Source of the DNA: Thermobrachium celere DSM 8682 | GTDB taxonomy: Bacteria; Bacillota; Clostridia; Clostridiales; Caloramatoraceae | Length of the DNA: 64,000 nucleotides | NCBI RefSeq assembly: GCF_000430995.1 | Contig: NZ_HF952018.1 | Coordinates: forward strand, 873,776-937,775 | Reading direction: 5' to 3' | Shown: positions 1 through 7,439 of the stretch, in pieces | Layout of the letters: each line of letters starts with the position of its first letter | Numbering within the stretch: position 1 is the stretch's first letter | Notes under the pieces: generated by a model | The model's database searches: none | What the model was told of the DNA's origin: nothing | The model's input: only the letters and a program-made list of their open reading frames with translations | Position numbers and translations under genes: made by a program

Positions 1-389
1 TCAACAGACAAATTAACTCTTTTAGCTAAACTTGACATACTATAAGTATTAGTAAGCTCTGTTATAACGTACATAGATAAAAGATTAGTGATTCTATAAT
101 AACGTGGCAAGAATTCAATATGCTCATAAAATCTTTTACCACAAATATTACAACGATATCTACGCTTTTTAATAACGAGAATAGTAGGTTTTAAGAATAG
201 AGGAATGTGTTTAACACGTTGTGTTCTATAATCATGAACTCTACTGGTTTGAGAATTACAACAAGGGCAAGTATGAGGTTTCTTTTTCATTTCTAAATAA
301 ATCTCAAAACAATTATCAGTATTACGTACTTTTGTTATAATAACATCTTTAAAACCTAGTAAGTTTTTGATAAAATTATTAATATGCAC
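1..389 (-). CDS. ISL3-family transposase, N-terminal part (runs off the window)
   Basis: About 129 codons are visible; the catalytic domain lies beyond base 1. The protein has the zinc-binding N-terminus of ISL3 transposases: a Cys pair in CPCC at residues 41-44 and a second in CNIC at 80-83, within a basic stretch (KKRRYRC). A helical part follows (residues 85-129, ending RVNLSV) that resembles the helix-turn-helix of this family. The start is GTG at 387-389, preceded by AAAGGAGG at a good distance. The ribosome site and start codon lie in one arm of a long inverted repeat. Family assignment comes from motif pattern only; activity cannot be judged. Confidence 0.75.
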   Translation of the reverse strand, partial: MHINNFIKNLLGFKDVIITKVRNTDNCFEIYLEMKKKPHTCPCCNSQTSRVHDYRTQRVKHIPLFLKPTILVIKKRRYRCNICGKRFYEHIEFLPRYYRITNLLSMYVITELTNTYSMSSLAKRVNLSV

Positions 390-467
390 TTGTTGGATGC
401 CTCCTTTCAGGTGGAATTATGTTTTGGTTAATTTTATTTTACCAGGCATCTAAAACAGGTGCATATT
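381..467 (-). promoter_or_regulatory. Inverted repeat sequestering the transposase start
   Basis: Bases 381-401 pair with 445-467: a 9-bp block containing the GTG start codon, a 5-bp block and a 6-bp block touching the Shine-Dalgarno, about 20 bp in all with one small bulge. A transcript reading in from the M20 side would fold the transposase start into the stem. The loop side begins with TGGTAAAAT, an extended -10-like element whose transcript would start after the 5' arm and escape pairing. This is the layout used by several insertion sequences to block translation from read-through RNA. The function here is inferred. Confidence 0.45.
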
Positions 468-500
468 TTTTTGAAAAAATATGCTGGGGCTACGCCCCAA
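466..500 (-). terminator. Terminator after the M20 gene
   Basis: A short GC-rich hairpin, TGGGGC (485-490) pairing with GCCCCA (494-499) over a 3-base loop, lies 17 bp past the M20 stop codon. On the minus strand it is followed by GCAT and then ATTTTTTC. It may equally be part of the insertion sequence end, because a perfect AT palindrome (461-484) abuts it. Confidence 0.5.
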
Positions 501-516
501 CATTTATTATAGAACC

Positions 517-1680
517 TTATTTTATTAGATATTCACCGACAATAGAGCATTGTAGTCCACAACCTATCCATAAACAATCTTCATCAATATCAAAGTAGCT
601 TCCATGTGCAGGATGTACTATTCCTTTATTTTCATTTCTACAACCTAACTTATAATATATACCTGGAACCTTTTCTGTATAATAAGCAAAATCTTCTACT
701 CCCATGCTTGGGTATTCTAATTCTTTTAGTAAAAAATAATCCTTGTTTTTATTATGTATTCTTTTCATTAATTCAAATAAATTATCATCATTTTTGAATG
801 ACGGATAACCTTCTATTATGTTAATTTGAGCTGATCCTCTATACATTTTAGCTGTTGATTCAACAATAGATATAAATCTTTCCATGATCATTTTTCTTAT
901 GTCATTTCCTAAAGTTCTAATAATACCTTCAATTTTAACTTCTTCTGCAATTGCATTTGGGGCAGTGCCACCTGAGATTTTACCAAAAGTAATTACTGCA
1001 CTATTAAAAGGTGAAATTTCCCTTGATAATATAATTTGAACATTGTCTATTAATTTTGCAGCAATAATGATAGGGTCTATCCCATCTTCAGGATGGGCAC
1101 CATGAGCTCCTTTCCCCTTAATTAAAATATTAAATGGATTTGATGCAGCACTCACAATGCCTCTATTAATACCTACTGTTCCTGTATTTAAAGTTTCTTC
1201 TACATGAAGTCCACAAATAAACTGCACATTATCAAGTGCCCCTAAACTAATCATATCTTTAGCTCCGCCATCTGTTTCTTCGGCAGGTTGAAATATAAGT
1301 CTTACTTTGCCATTAAGTATTTGTTCATGTTTTTTTAAGATAATTGCTGCTCCAAGCAATATTGAGGTATGAGCATCATGACCACAGGCATGCATTAATC
1401 CTTTATGTTTAGACTTATAAGATACATTTTTTTTATCCTCTACAGTTAGAGCATCCATATCAGCTCTTAATGCGATAATATTATTTCCTGTACCTATTTC
1501 TGCTATGATTCCGCAGTTGTCATATCTTTTGTAATTAATACCATATTGTTTAAGTATATTTTCAACATAATTAGCAGTAATGTATAATTGTCTATCCAAT
1601 TCAGGATGCATATGTAGATATCTTCTGTATTCAATCATTTTATTTTGAATTTTTTTTGCTTCTTCGAAAAAGTTAATCAA
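517..1680 (-). CDS. M20-family metallo-amidohydrolase (hippurate hydrolase type)
   Basis: Probable zinc/manganese N-acyl amino acid or N-acetyl-diaminopimelate type amidohydrolase, about 387 residues, cytoplasmic. Metal-site motifs of the M20D group are visible: HMHPE near the N-terminus, RADMDAL, MHACGHDAHTS, PAEE and HPAHGS near the C-terminus. A dimerisation-type insert lies in the middle (GKGAHGAHPEDGIDP). I prefer the TTG start at 1678-1680, nine bases after AGGAG, because the ATG at 1687-1689 directly abuts the ribosome site. The gene overlaps the end of ldcA, so the two are co-transcribed. With an LD-carboxypeptidase as neighbour, a role in peptide or peptidoglycan fragment recycling is possible, but the substrate cannot be read from sequence. 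Confidence 0.85.
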   Translation of the reverse strand: MINFFEEAKKIQNKMIEYRRYLHMHPELDRQLYITANYVENILKQYGINYKRYDNCGIIAEIGTGNNIIALRADMDALTVEDKKNVSYKSKHKGLMHACGHDAHTSILLGAAIILKKHEQILNGKVRLIFQPAEETDGGAKDMISLGALDNVQFICGLHVEETLNTGTVGINRGIVSAASNPFNILIKGKGAHGAHPEDGIDPIIIAAKLIDNVQIILSREISPFNSAVITFGKISGGTAPNAIAEEVKIEGIIRTLGNDIRKMIMERFISIVESTAKMYRGSAQINIIEGYPSFKNDDNLFELMKRIHNKNKDYFLLKELEYPSMGVEDFAYYTEKVPGIYYKLGCRNENKGIVHPAHGSYFDIDEDCLWIGCGLQCSIVGEYLIK

Positions 1681-2577
1681 TGAAAACATCTCCTTTTTTT
1701 ATAATTAATTTATTATTTTTTATTTTAATAGGTATGTTAAAAGGAATAATTTTGTTAATATAATCATGTCCACTTTCTAAGCCTTTATATATAGGTTTAT
1801 CTGTCAATTCTTTTAAATAATTAAAGATGTAATCTAAATTAAAACTCTTACTAATATCTTCAGGATCACATTTAGTAAAACTACCTAAAATTATTCCTTT
1901 TATTTTTTTTAGTATATTTGAATGGTAAAGTTGATTAAATAACCTATCAATTTTATATGGCTCTTCATTTATTTCTTCAATAAATAATATTTTATCGTCA
2001 AAATCATATAAGTATTTACTTCCTATTAATGAGCATAGAACAGTTAAGTTGCCTCCGACAATAATTCCGTCAATATCCCCACCTTTAATTGGTATAAGTT
2101 CATATTCTAGAACTTCAAATTTCCCTTCTAAAAAGTCAAACATTATTTTATAGTTATCAGGACTTTTGTATAAATCATAATTAAACATAGGACCATGAAA
2201 TGTTGGAAATTTTAAATATGAAAAAGCAGAATGAAGTGATGTTATATCGCTATAACCTACAAAAATTTTTTTATTTTTTCAATAATGTCATATGGAATTT
2301 TATCAAGCAATCTTATGGTACCATAGCCACCTCTAATACAAAATATAGCTTTTACTTCATTATCAACAAAAGCTTCATATAAGTCTTGAAGTCTTTTGCT
2401 ATCATCTCCTGCTAAGTAACCATGCTTACAATCTATGTATTTGCCTAATTTTACAACATATCCAAAACTATTTATTTTTTCTATTGATTTATCAATTAAA
2501 GAATTTTCAAATACAGCTCCAGCAGGGGCTATTAAAGCTATTTTATCACCTTTATTAAGTTTATTTATTAAATTCAT
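1673..2577 (-). pseudogene. ldcA: LD-carboxypeptidase (S66, LdcA type), broken by a -1 frameshift
   Basis: LdcA trims the terminal D-Ala from murein tetrapeptides during cell-wall recycling. Two reading frames together make one S66 protein. The first (2257-2577, from ATG after GGGGGAG) carries the N-terminus and ends at TAG just after KIKKFL. The second frame continues without a gap as FVGYSDITSL, then FHGPM, the GGNL loop, EEINEEPYKIDR and SGHDY near the end. Those three last regions and the Ser of GYSD correspond to the family's catalytic Ser/Glu/His. Adding one base in the A/T run at 2261-2272 restores KKIFVGYSD and a protein of about 301 residues. As written, the first fragment lacks the nucleophile. 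A real mutation, a homopolymer sequencing error, or slippage on the A-rich run would all look the same. Confidence 0.8.
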
Positions 2578-2942
2578 TTAAACTCCCCCAGAATAATTAT
2601 TTTATATAATTTATTTTCTATTAATTTTAAATGATCACTATCTATAAAGGATATTGCTTCTTTTATAGTTCTATAACTTGCCTTATAATTCTTTAATTTG
2701 TAATAGGAATAGGCTAAGTTTATATATGATTTATCAAAAAATCTATTTTTTTGAATAGATTTTTTAAAAAAGTCTATTGCTTCTTTAAATTGATTTAATT
2801 CTAAATAACAAACCCCTATATTATAATACAATAAATAGCTATTATTATAAGTCAATGCTTTAAAAAATAAATCTATAGATTTTTTGTAATCTTTTGTTTT
2901 ATAATATTGAACTGCTTGATTATAAAAATCTACGTAACTCAT
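2574..2942 (-). CDS. Small tetratricopeptide-repeat protein
   Basis: 122 residues made of about three TPR units; the YYNIGVCYLELNQFKEAIDFFKKS and SYINLAYSYYKLKNYKASYRT regions show the usual spacing of Gly/Ala/Tyr and Pro-less helices. There is no signal peptide or membrane segment. It probably acts as a protein-binding scaffold; the partner is unknown. It follows flgG, but a strong hairpin separates them, and its Shine-Dalgarno (AAAGGGG) sits in the 3' arm of that hairpin. Its stop overlaps the ldcA start, so it is coupled to the cell-wall genes downstream rather than clearly to the flagellum. Confidence 0.75.
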   Translation of the reverse strand: MSYVDFYNQAVQYYKTKDYKKSIDLFFKALTYNNSYLLYYNIGVCYLELNQFKEAIDFFKKSIQKNRFFDKSYINLAYSYYKLKNYKASYRTIKEAISFIDSDHLKLIENKLYKIIILGEFK

Positions 2943-2944
2943 AC

Positions 2945-2989
2945 AAAAACCCCTTTAAAGTATTTTTTAAAATTATATACTTTAAAGGG
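2945..2989 (-). terminator. Terminator ending the fla operon, overlapping the next ribosome site
   Basis: A 12-bp perfect stem (2951-2962 with 2978-2989, CCCTTTAAAGTA/TACTTTAAAGGG) lies 11 bp beyond the flgG stop and is followed on the minus strand by GGTTTTTG. The 3' arm also contains AAAGGGG, the only plausible ribosome site for the TPR gene that starts at 2942. Confidence 0.75.
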
Positions 2990-2999
2990 ATAATTTATA

Positions 3000-3749
3000 C
3001 TATTTAGCTCTTAAATTGTTTGTAATTTGCCACATTTCTTCAGAACTTTTTAAAGCTCTTGAGTTAAACTCAAAGGCCCTTTGAGTAACTAATAAATCAG
3101 TTAATTCCTTAGCAATATCAACATTTGATTTTTCAATGTATCCTTGTTTAATTTTAGAATCTATTAATTGTGGGTTTTTACCTTTAAATAAACTATTACC
3201 TATAGGATATAAATCATCATCGCTTATAAAAGAATATAAATTTATCTTACCAATTTGTTTATCGTTGCAAATAATACTTCCATCTTCTTTTATATTTATA
3301 TTATTATAATCAATTATTCCTTCACTTGCATTTTCATTAAAAATTATTTCTAATTTGTTCCCCATTGAATCAACAATGTTATTTTCTGAATCTATATGAA
3401 AACTACCATTTCTTGTATAAACAAAATTGCCTTCTTTATCAATAAGTTTAAAGTAACCAATTCCTTCTATTGCTAAGTCCAAGTTATTATTAGTTTTTTC
3501 TAATGCTCCTTGTAAATTATTATTTATAAAGCCACTAATTCTACAACCACTGCCTACATATTTATCTTTATCATTATTAATAACTGGTACTCCTAATCTG
3601 TCGATATTTTCTTTCATTATATCTGAGAAATTAACATCTATTTTTTTATAGCCATTTGTGTTTATATTTGCAATATTATTAGATATAATATCTATTCTAT
3701 TTTGATTAGAATTTAGACCAGACATACTGTTCCAAATAGATCTTAGCAT
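3000..3749 (-). CDS. flgG: Flagellar distal rod protein FlgG (FlhP type)
   Basis: Axial rod subunit exported by the flagellar type III apparatus, 249 residues. The N-terminus has the rod/hook signature ([28 protein letters not shown] region). A central hook-basal-body domain follows with LDLAIEGIGYFKL and YTRNGSF. The C-terminal helix has SNVDIAKELTDLLVTQRAFEFNSR-type heptads, and together with the N-terminal helix forms the D0 coiled coil. The start is ATG after GAGGTG. It is the last gene of the flgB operon, after its paralogue at 3762-4514; Bacillus carries the equivalent pair as flhO-flhP. Confidence 0.92.
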   Translation of the reverse strand: MLRSIWNSMSGLNSNQNRIDIISNNIANINTNGYKKIDVNFSDIMKENIDRLGVPVINNDKDKYVGSGCRISGFINNNLQGALEKTNNNLDLAIEGIGYFKLIDKEGNFVYTRNGSFHIDSENNIVDSMGNKLEIIFNENASEGIIDYNNINIKEDGSIICNDKQIGKINLYSFISDDDLYPIGNSLFKGKNPQLIDSKIKQGYIEKSNVDIAKELTDLLVTQRAFEFNSRALKSSEEMWQITNNLRAK

Positions 3750-3761
3750 TTAATCACCTCA

Positions 3762-4514
3762 TTATCTGTTAACGCTGCCTATTTCATTGACTGTTTTTCC
3801 TAAAGTTTCATCGATAGATTGTATTACCTTTTGGTTAGATTCAAAGTTTCTAACAACAGTTATTAATTCAGTGATTAGTTCAATTGTATCAATATTTGAT
3901 TTTTCTATTTTTCCTTGATATATGTTAGATCTATTGTCTATATTTACATTGTCACAAATATAATTATTTTCATTTAATTTTTTCATATCTCCCGTAACTA
4001 AGTAAAATTTATATTCATTATCGGAAGTTATTATTTTATTATTATTAAATTCAAAAATACCTTTATCAATTTTTATAAAACTTTTATTACCATTTTTATC
4101 TATTCCAATAATTTTTTTATCATCTGTAGTTGACAGATAACCATCTTTATCAATTTTGAAACGTCCATTTCTTGTATAGTATTCCTTTTCTCCATCAGAT
4201 ACAGCAAAAAATGCATTACCATCAATCGCAAAATCCAAGTTACGGTTAGTTTCTTCTAAAAGACCTTGAGTAAAATCTGTTTTTGTTTCATCTATACCTA
4301 TTCCTAAAGGCATAGTACCAAGTATTTGCTTAAAATTTTTTGTTCCAACTTTTTTATCATAGTTTTGTATTAAGACTTCATTAAATGATTTAAAAGATAT
4401 TTTATCTTTTTTATATCCAGCAGTATTAATGTTTGCTATATTATTAGTTAAATTTTCTTGTTGTATTTGTCTTGAAATCATTCCACTTGAAGCTATATAA
4501 AGTCCTCTAATCAT
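3762..4514 (-). CDS. flgF: Flagellar rod protein FlgF (FlhO type)
   Basis: Paralogue of the following flgG product, 250 residues, a proximal rod component secreted without a signal peptide. It has the N-terminal SSGM...NLTNNIANINTAGYKK signature, the LDFAIDGNAFFAV core and YTRNGRFKID. The C-terminus reads SNIDTIELITELITVVRNFESNQK. Start ATG at 4512-4514, seven bases after GGGG. Which of the two is FlgF and which FlgG is inferred from gene order (flhO first in Bacillus) and could be swapped. Confidence 0.85.
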   Translation of the reverse strand: MIRGLYIASSGMISRQIQQENLTNNIANINTAGYKKDKISFKSFNEVLIQNYDKKVGTKNFKQILGTMPLGIGIDETKTDFTQGLLEETNRNLDFAIDGNAFFAVSDGEKEYYTRNGRFKIDKDGYLSTTDDKKIIGIDKNGNKSFIKIDKGIFEFNNNKIITSDNEYKFYLVTGDMKKLNENNYICDNVNIDNRSNIYQGKIEKSNIDTIELITELITVVRNFESNQKVIQSIDETLGKTVNEIGSVNR

Positions 4515-4524
4515 CTTTCATCCC

Positions 4525-4740
4525 CTACTTTTTTTCAAAATATGATTTTACCTCATCAGGATATACCATTCCAAGTTCTCTGGCCATTTTTTCAATTTTA
4601 TATTTTGGTATATTATTATATGAATATGTTAGCATAAGCAAAGTAGATATAATTATTCCTATCCCTAGACCAAGAACAAAATCTTTTTTATTAAGGTATA
4701 TTTTTATAAATTTTATTATCTCTTTAATCCTATTCTTAAT
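4525..4740 (-). CDS. Small single-pass membrane protein in the fla operon (MltG-like tail)
   Basis: An open frame of about 67-71 codons fills the space between the DUF6115-like gene and flgF. It has a basic N-terminus, one hydrophobic segment (FVLGLGIGIIISTLLMLTY) and a cytosol- or surface-facing tail with IEKMARELGMVYPDEV. That tail resembles short clostridial proteins named MltG-like. There is no ATG, GTG or TTG before the membrane segment. The best candidate is ATT at 4738-4740, about seven bases after AAAGGGGGA inside the upstream gene; ATT at 4726-4728 is an alternative. It ends 10 bp before flgF, which argues for a real, translationally coupled gene. Function unknown. Confidence 0.55.
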   Translation of the reverse strand: MKNRIKEIIKFIKIYLNKKDFVLGLGIGIIISTLLMLTYSYNNIPKYKIEKMARELGMVYPDEVKSYFEKK

Positions 4741-5153
4741 AGGACTTCCCCCTTTCCTATTCTTAGTTTTGATGAAATTTCTTCTATAGACATGCCTGAA
4801 TTGTAAAGTTCAAGTATTTTTTCATTTAATTTATTTGTGTCACTTTCTTGTTTTAATTCTTCATTATATAATGAGTGATTTATGTCAATTACCCTATTAT
4901 TATCAGCAGTTAAATTTAGTTTGTTATTTATCTCTTCTATTTGCAAGTTTAAAGCAAGAATATTTTCGTTTATATATGTTATATTTTCTTCTAATTCAAT
5001 TATTTTATTTTTAATATCATTATTTTCTTCATAGTATTCTATAATTGTTTTAAAATTATTTTGATAATTTTCATTATTAAAACTAGAATTATCGTTTAAT
5101 TTTAACGAATATATTATTAATGATATTCCTATGATTATCAGGACTAAAGGCAT
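4716..5153 (-). CDS. DUF6115-like membrane/coiled-coil protein
   Basis: 145 residues. A single N-terminal membrane segment (residues 1-16, PLVLIIIGISLIIYS) is followed by a long coiled coil of charged and Asn-rich heptads (about 35-85). A C-terminal helix-turn-helix-like motif (NSGMSIEEISSKLRIGKGEVLLRIGL) closes it. This architecture is found next to the sigma-D gene in clostridial fla operons under the DUF6115 name. No function is established that I can state. It starts 9 bp after the sigma-D stop, so it belongs to the same operon. Confidence 0.7.
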   Translation of the reverse strand: MPLVLIIIGISLIIYSLKLNDNSSFNNENYQNNFKTIIEYYEENNDIKNKIIELEENITYINENILALNLQIEEINNKLNLTADNNRVIDINHSLYNEELKQESDTNKLNEKILELYNSGMSIEEISSKLRIGKGEVLLRIGLKR

Positions 5154-5162
5154 ATACCCTCC

Positions 5163-5903
5163 TTATTCTAAATAACTTAGTTTCTTTAGATTTTCTCTTA
5201 ATCTTACTATTGCTCTACTATGAAGCTGAGATACTCTGGATTCTGTTATTTCTAAAACTTTACCTATTTCCTTTAGCGTTAATTTTTCATAATAGTAAAG
5301 TTGCAGGATAAGTTTATCCTTTTCAGGAAGCATATCTATTGCTTTTTTTAACATTAATACTTTTTCCTCTTCTTCTAATACTTTATCAGGTTGAGGGCTA
5401 TTTTCATTTTCTATCATATTTTTGAAATGAATATCTTCATCATCCGATTTGTAAAAAATATCTTCAAGCGAAACAACAGATAAATAATTTATATATGATT
5501 CTGTTGATCTTATTTCATTAACAGAAACACCTAAATATTCAGCAAGTTCTTTTTCAGTTGGTTCTCTATTCAATTTTGCCTCAAGCTTTTCTCTTGCTAA
5601 GTTGAGTTGAGTTAATTTTGAAAAGGCACTCTTAGGCATCCAGCTAATTTTCCTTAATTCGTCTATTATTGCACCTTTTATTCTCAAGGTAGCATAGGTT
5701 TCAAATTTAATTCCCTTAGAAGGATCATATTTTTCAATTGCATCTATTAATCCTATTATACCATAGCTAACTAAATCATCAAATTCAATTCCAGGAGGGG
5801 TACCTATTATAAGCCTTGAAGCTATATATTTAACAAATGGTAAATATCTTATTATCATCTCTTCTCTCTCATCAAACTGCTTATAACATTTCAATTGAAT
5901 CAC
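5163..5903 (-). CDS. fliA: Flagellar sigma factor FliA/SigD
   Basis: RNA polymerase sigma factor of the FliA/WhiG group, 246 residues, needed for late flagellar genes. Region 2 is visible (IRYLPFVKYIASRL ... FDDLVSYGIIGLIDAIEKYDP ... FETYATLRIKGAIIDELR), then region 3 (NREPTEKELAEYLGVSVNEI) and region 4 with the helix-turn-helix (LTLKEIGKVLEITESRVSQLHSRA). It lies near the end of the operon that builds the hook-basal body, as in Bacillus. Its likely targets in this window are the two close-to-consensus promoters before flgM and flaG, and its antagonist is the flgM product at 31866-32144. Confidence 0.95.
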   Translation of the reverse strand: MIQLKCYKQFDEREEMIIRYLPFVKYIASRLIIGTPPGIEFDDLVSYGIIGLIDAIEKYDPSKGIKFETYATLRIKGAIIDELRKISWMPKSAFSKLTQLNLAREKLEAKLNREPTEKELAEYLGVSVNEIRSTESYINYLSVVSLEDIFYKSDDEDIHFKNMIENENSPQPDKVLEEEEKVLMLKKAIDMLPEKDKLILQLYYYEKLTLKEIGKVLEITESRVSQLHSRAIVRLRENLKKLSYLE

Positions 5904-5905
5904 TC

Positions 5906-6577
5906 CTATCTAAGCAGCTTACTTTGCTCTCTTAATTTGTTAAAAATAAATTGAATTATTTTATCTCTTATTTTTTCTTCGATTCCTTCATACTTTAAAG
6001 CAGTTTTAAATTTTTTATTATCTTCGGATTGTTCAACGCGTACAACAGAACATAATAAGTTTATTTCTTGAGGTATATTTAAAGATAGTATTACATAATC
6101 ACCTATATTTAGCTGTTCATTTGTGATTATTTTTATTCCTCCACCACTTATATCAACAGTTAATGTATTCATAAGTCGACTAAAATACCCTGAAGGAATA
6201 TCTTGTAAAGATGTATATACTTTATCACTTGGCAGAGCATAGTATTTAATTGGCATTGTAATTGGTAGCCTAAAATATTCTCTTCTTTGAACACGCTCTT
6301 TTACTTCTGGTAAGCTTAAAACCAATAAATTTACATTTTCATCTCTCTTTTTACCTAAAACAATTGATTTACATTTTACTATGTCTTTTTCTGTAGTCAC
6401 AAAGTATTCAATAACACTTCCAGCATGAATTAAAAGAGGTCTACTATTATGTGTTGGGTAACTGATTAATATTCCATCCTTTGTAATATCTTGAACTATA
6501 CTTTTATAAGTTATATTATCATCTAAAATTTCAATTTTTTGATTTATGTTTAAATTAATAACTAGATTAGTAGTCAT
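5906..6577 (-). CDS. PilZ-domain c-di-GMP receptor, YcgR/YpfB type
   Basis: 223 residues: an N-terminal YcgR-like beta domain (about 1-90), then PilZ. The c-di-GMP ligands are visible: RREYFR at 98-103 (the RxxxR motif) and VDISGGG at 141-147 (the D/NxSxxG motif). Proteins of this kind bind the MotA stator or rotor and slow the motor when c-di-GMP is high. Here the gene sits between flhG and the sigma-D gene and overlaps flhG by 4 bp, so motor control fits. The target is inferred from the family. Confidence 0.88.
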   Translation of the reverse strand: MTTNLVINLNINQKIEILDDNITYKSIVQDITKDGILISYPTHNSRPLLIHAGSVIEYFVTTEKDIVKCKSIVLGKKRDENVNLLVLSLPEVKERVQRREYFRLPITMPIKYYALPSDKVYTSLQDIPSGYFSRLMNTLTVDISGGGIKIITNEQLNIGDYVILSLNIPQEINLLCSVVRVEQSEDNKKFKTALKYEGIEEKIRDKIIQFIFNKLREQSKLLR

Positions 6578-7437
6578 TTCCCCACCACCTTAAGGAACTT
6601 ATTTAAATAATCTAAAAATGAACTATATTTATTTTTGTGCTGAATACCTAATAAGTTAGATGCAATTTTATTTATACATAAAGAAAATTCTGAATTAGGA
6701 TATTCTTTAACATAAGGAGTTTGTTTTTTTATTGCTTGTCCAATTCTTAAATCTTCTGTAATATAACCTAAATATTTAATGTCCTTTTGTAAAAAATTAT
6801 TGACAGTATACTTTATTTTATTAAATGTTTCTTCAGCCTCATTTCTATTTTTAACTCTGTTTACTACTACGTTTATGTTTGAATTTAAATTATTTATATA
6901 AATTAATTTAATTAAGCTGTATGCATCTGTTAAAGATGTTGGTTCAGAATTAGTAATAATAATTACATCATCTGCAATTTCTATAAAATTTAGTACATTA
7001 TCTGAAGCTCCAGCTCCAGTATCAATTAATAACAAGTCATAATTGGAGAATTCGTAAAATTGATGTATAAGTTGTTGTTTTTTTTCTTCATCTATATTAT
7101 AGATCTTATTTAAACCTGAACCACCAGGTATTATTTCAATGCCATCTTCTGTTCTAATTATAATTTCTCTTAATGTTTTATTTCCACTAAATACATCAAA
7201 AATATTGTTTTTAGAAAGACACCCAAACATAATATCTACATTGGCCATTCCAAAATCAGCATCTAATATTCCTACCTTTAAACCACGTTTAGCTAGAGAA
7301 GTTGCTAAATTAACAACGAAACTAGTCTTACCAACCCCACCTTTTCCACTAGAAATTGTAATTACTTTGAACTTTGGTTTTAATAAATCTTGTCTTTTTC
7401 TTTCGACAAGTTGTCTTAACTTTTGAGCTTGATCCAT
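6574..7437 (-). CDS. flhG: Flagellar number regulator FlhG (MinD-like ATPase)
   Basis: MinD/ParA-type ATPase, 287 residues. The N-terminal DQAQKLRQL is the FlhF-activating helix. The deviant Walker A is ISSGKGGVGKTS (about 29-39) and switch motifs are DADFGMANVD and LLIDTGAG. The C-terminus is amphipathic, consistent with membrane targeting. FlhG limits flagellar number and stimulates FlhF GTPase. It directly follows flhF with a 2-bp gap. Confidence 0.93.
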   Translation of the reverse strand: MDQAQKLRQLVERKRQDLLKPKFKVITISSGKGGVGKTSFVVNLATSLAKRGLKVGILDADFGMANVDIMFGCLSKNNIFDVFSGNKTLREIIIRTEDGIEIIPGGSGLNKIYNIDEEKKQQLIHQFYEFSNYDLLLIDTGAGASDNVLNFIEIADDVIIITNSEPTSLTDAYSLIKLIYINNLNSNINVVVNRVKNRNEAEETFNKIKYTVNNFLQKDIKYLGYITEDLRIGQAIKKQTPYVKEYPNSEFSLCINKIASNLLGIQHKNKYSSFLDYLNKFLKVVGK

Positions 7438-7439
7438 GG

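Larger units (their letters stand above)
1..484 (-). mobile_element. Partial ISL3-family insertion sequence (one end)
   Basis: The window begins inside an insertion sequence. The 5' third of an ISL3-type transposase is read on the minus strand, with about 95 bp of non-coding leader before the neighbouring M20 gene. The leader holds two nested inverted repeats (381-467 and 461-484). The exact end of the element cannot be fixed, because its other terminus and the target duplication are outside the window. The end is probably somewhere in 461-500, where the sequence is palindromic. It lies just downstream of the M20 gene, so insertion was into the tail of that transcription unit. Confidence 0.6.

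Noticed and set aside
2261-2272. Programmed -1 frameshifting in ldcA
   Set aside because: An A/T run exists and a -1 slip would give the right protein, but I see no stimulatory structure or upstream site, and S66 enzymes are not known to be made this way. A mutation or sequence error is simpler.
7139-7426. Plus-strand frame of 95 codons opposite flhG
   Set aside because: Antisense of the P-loop region of a conserved gene; no signals.
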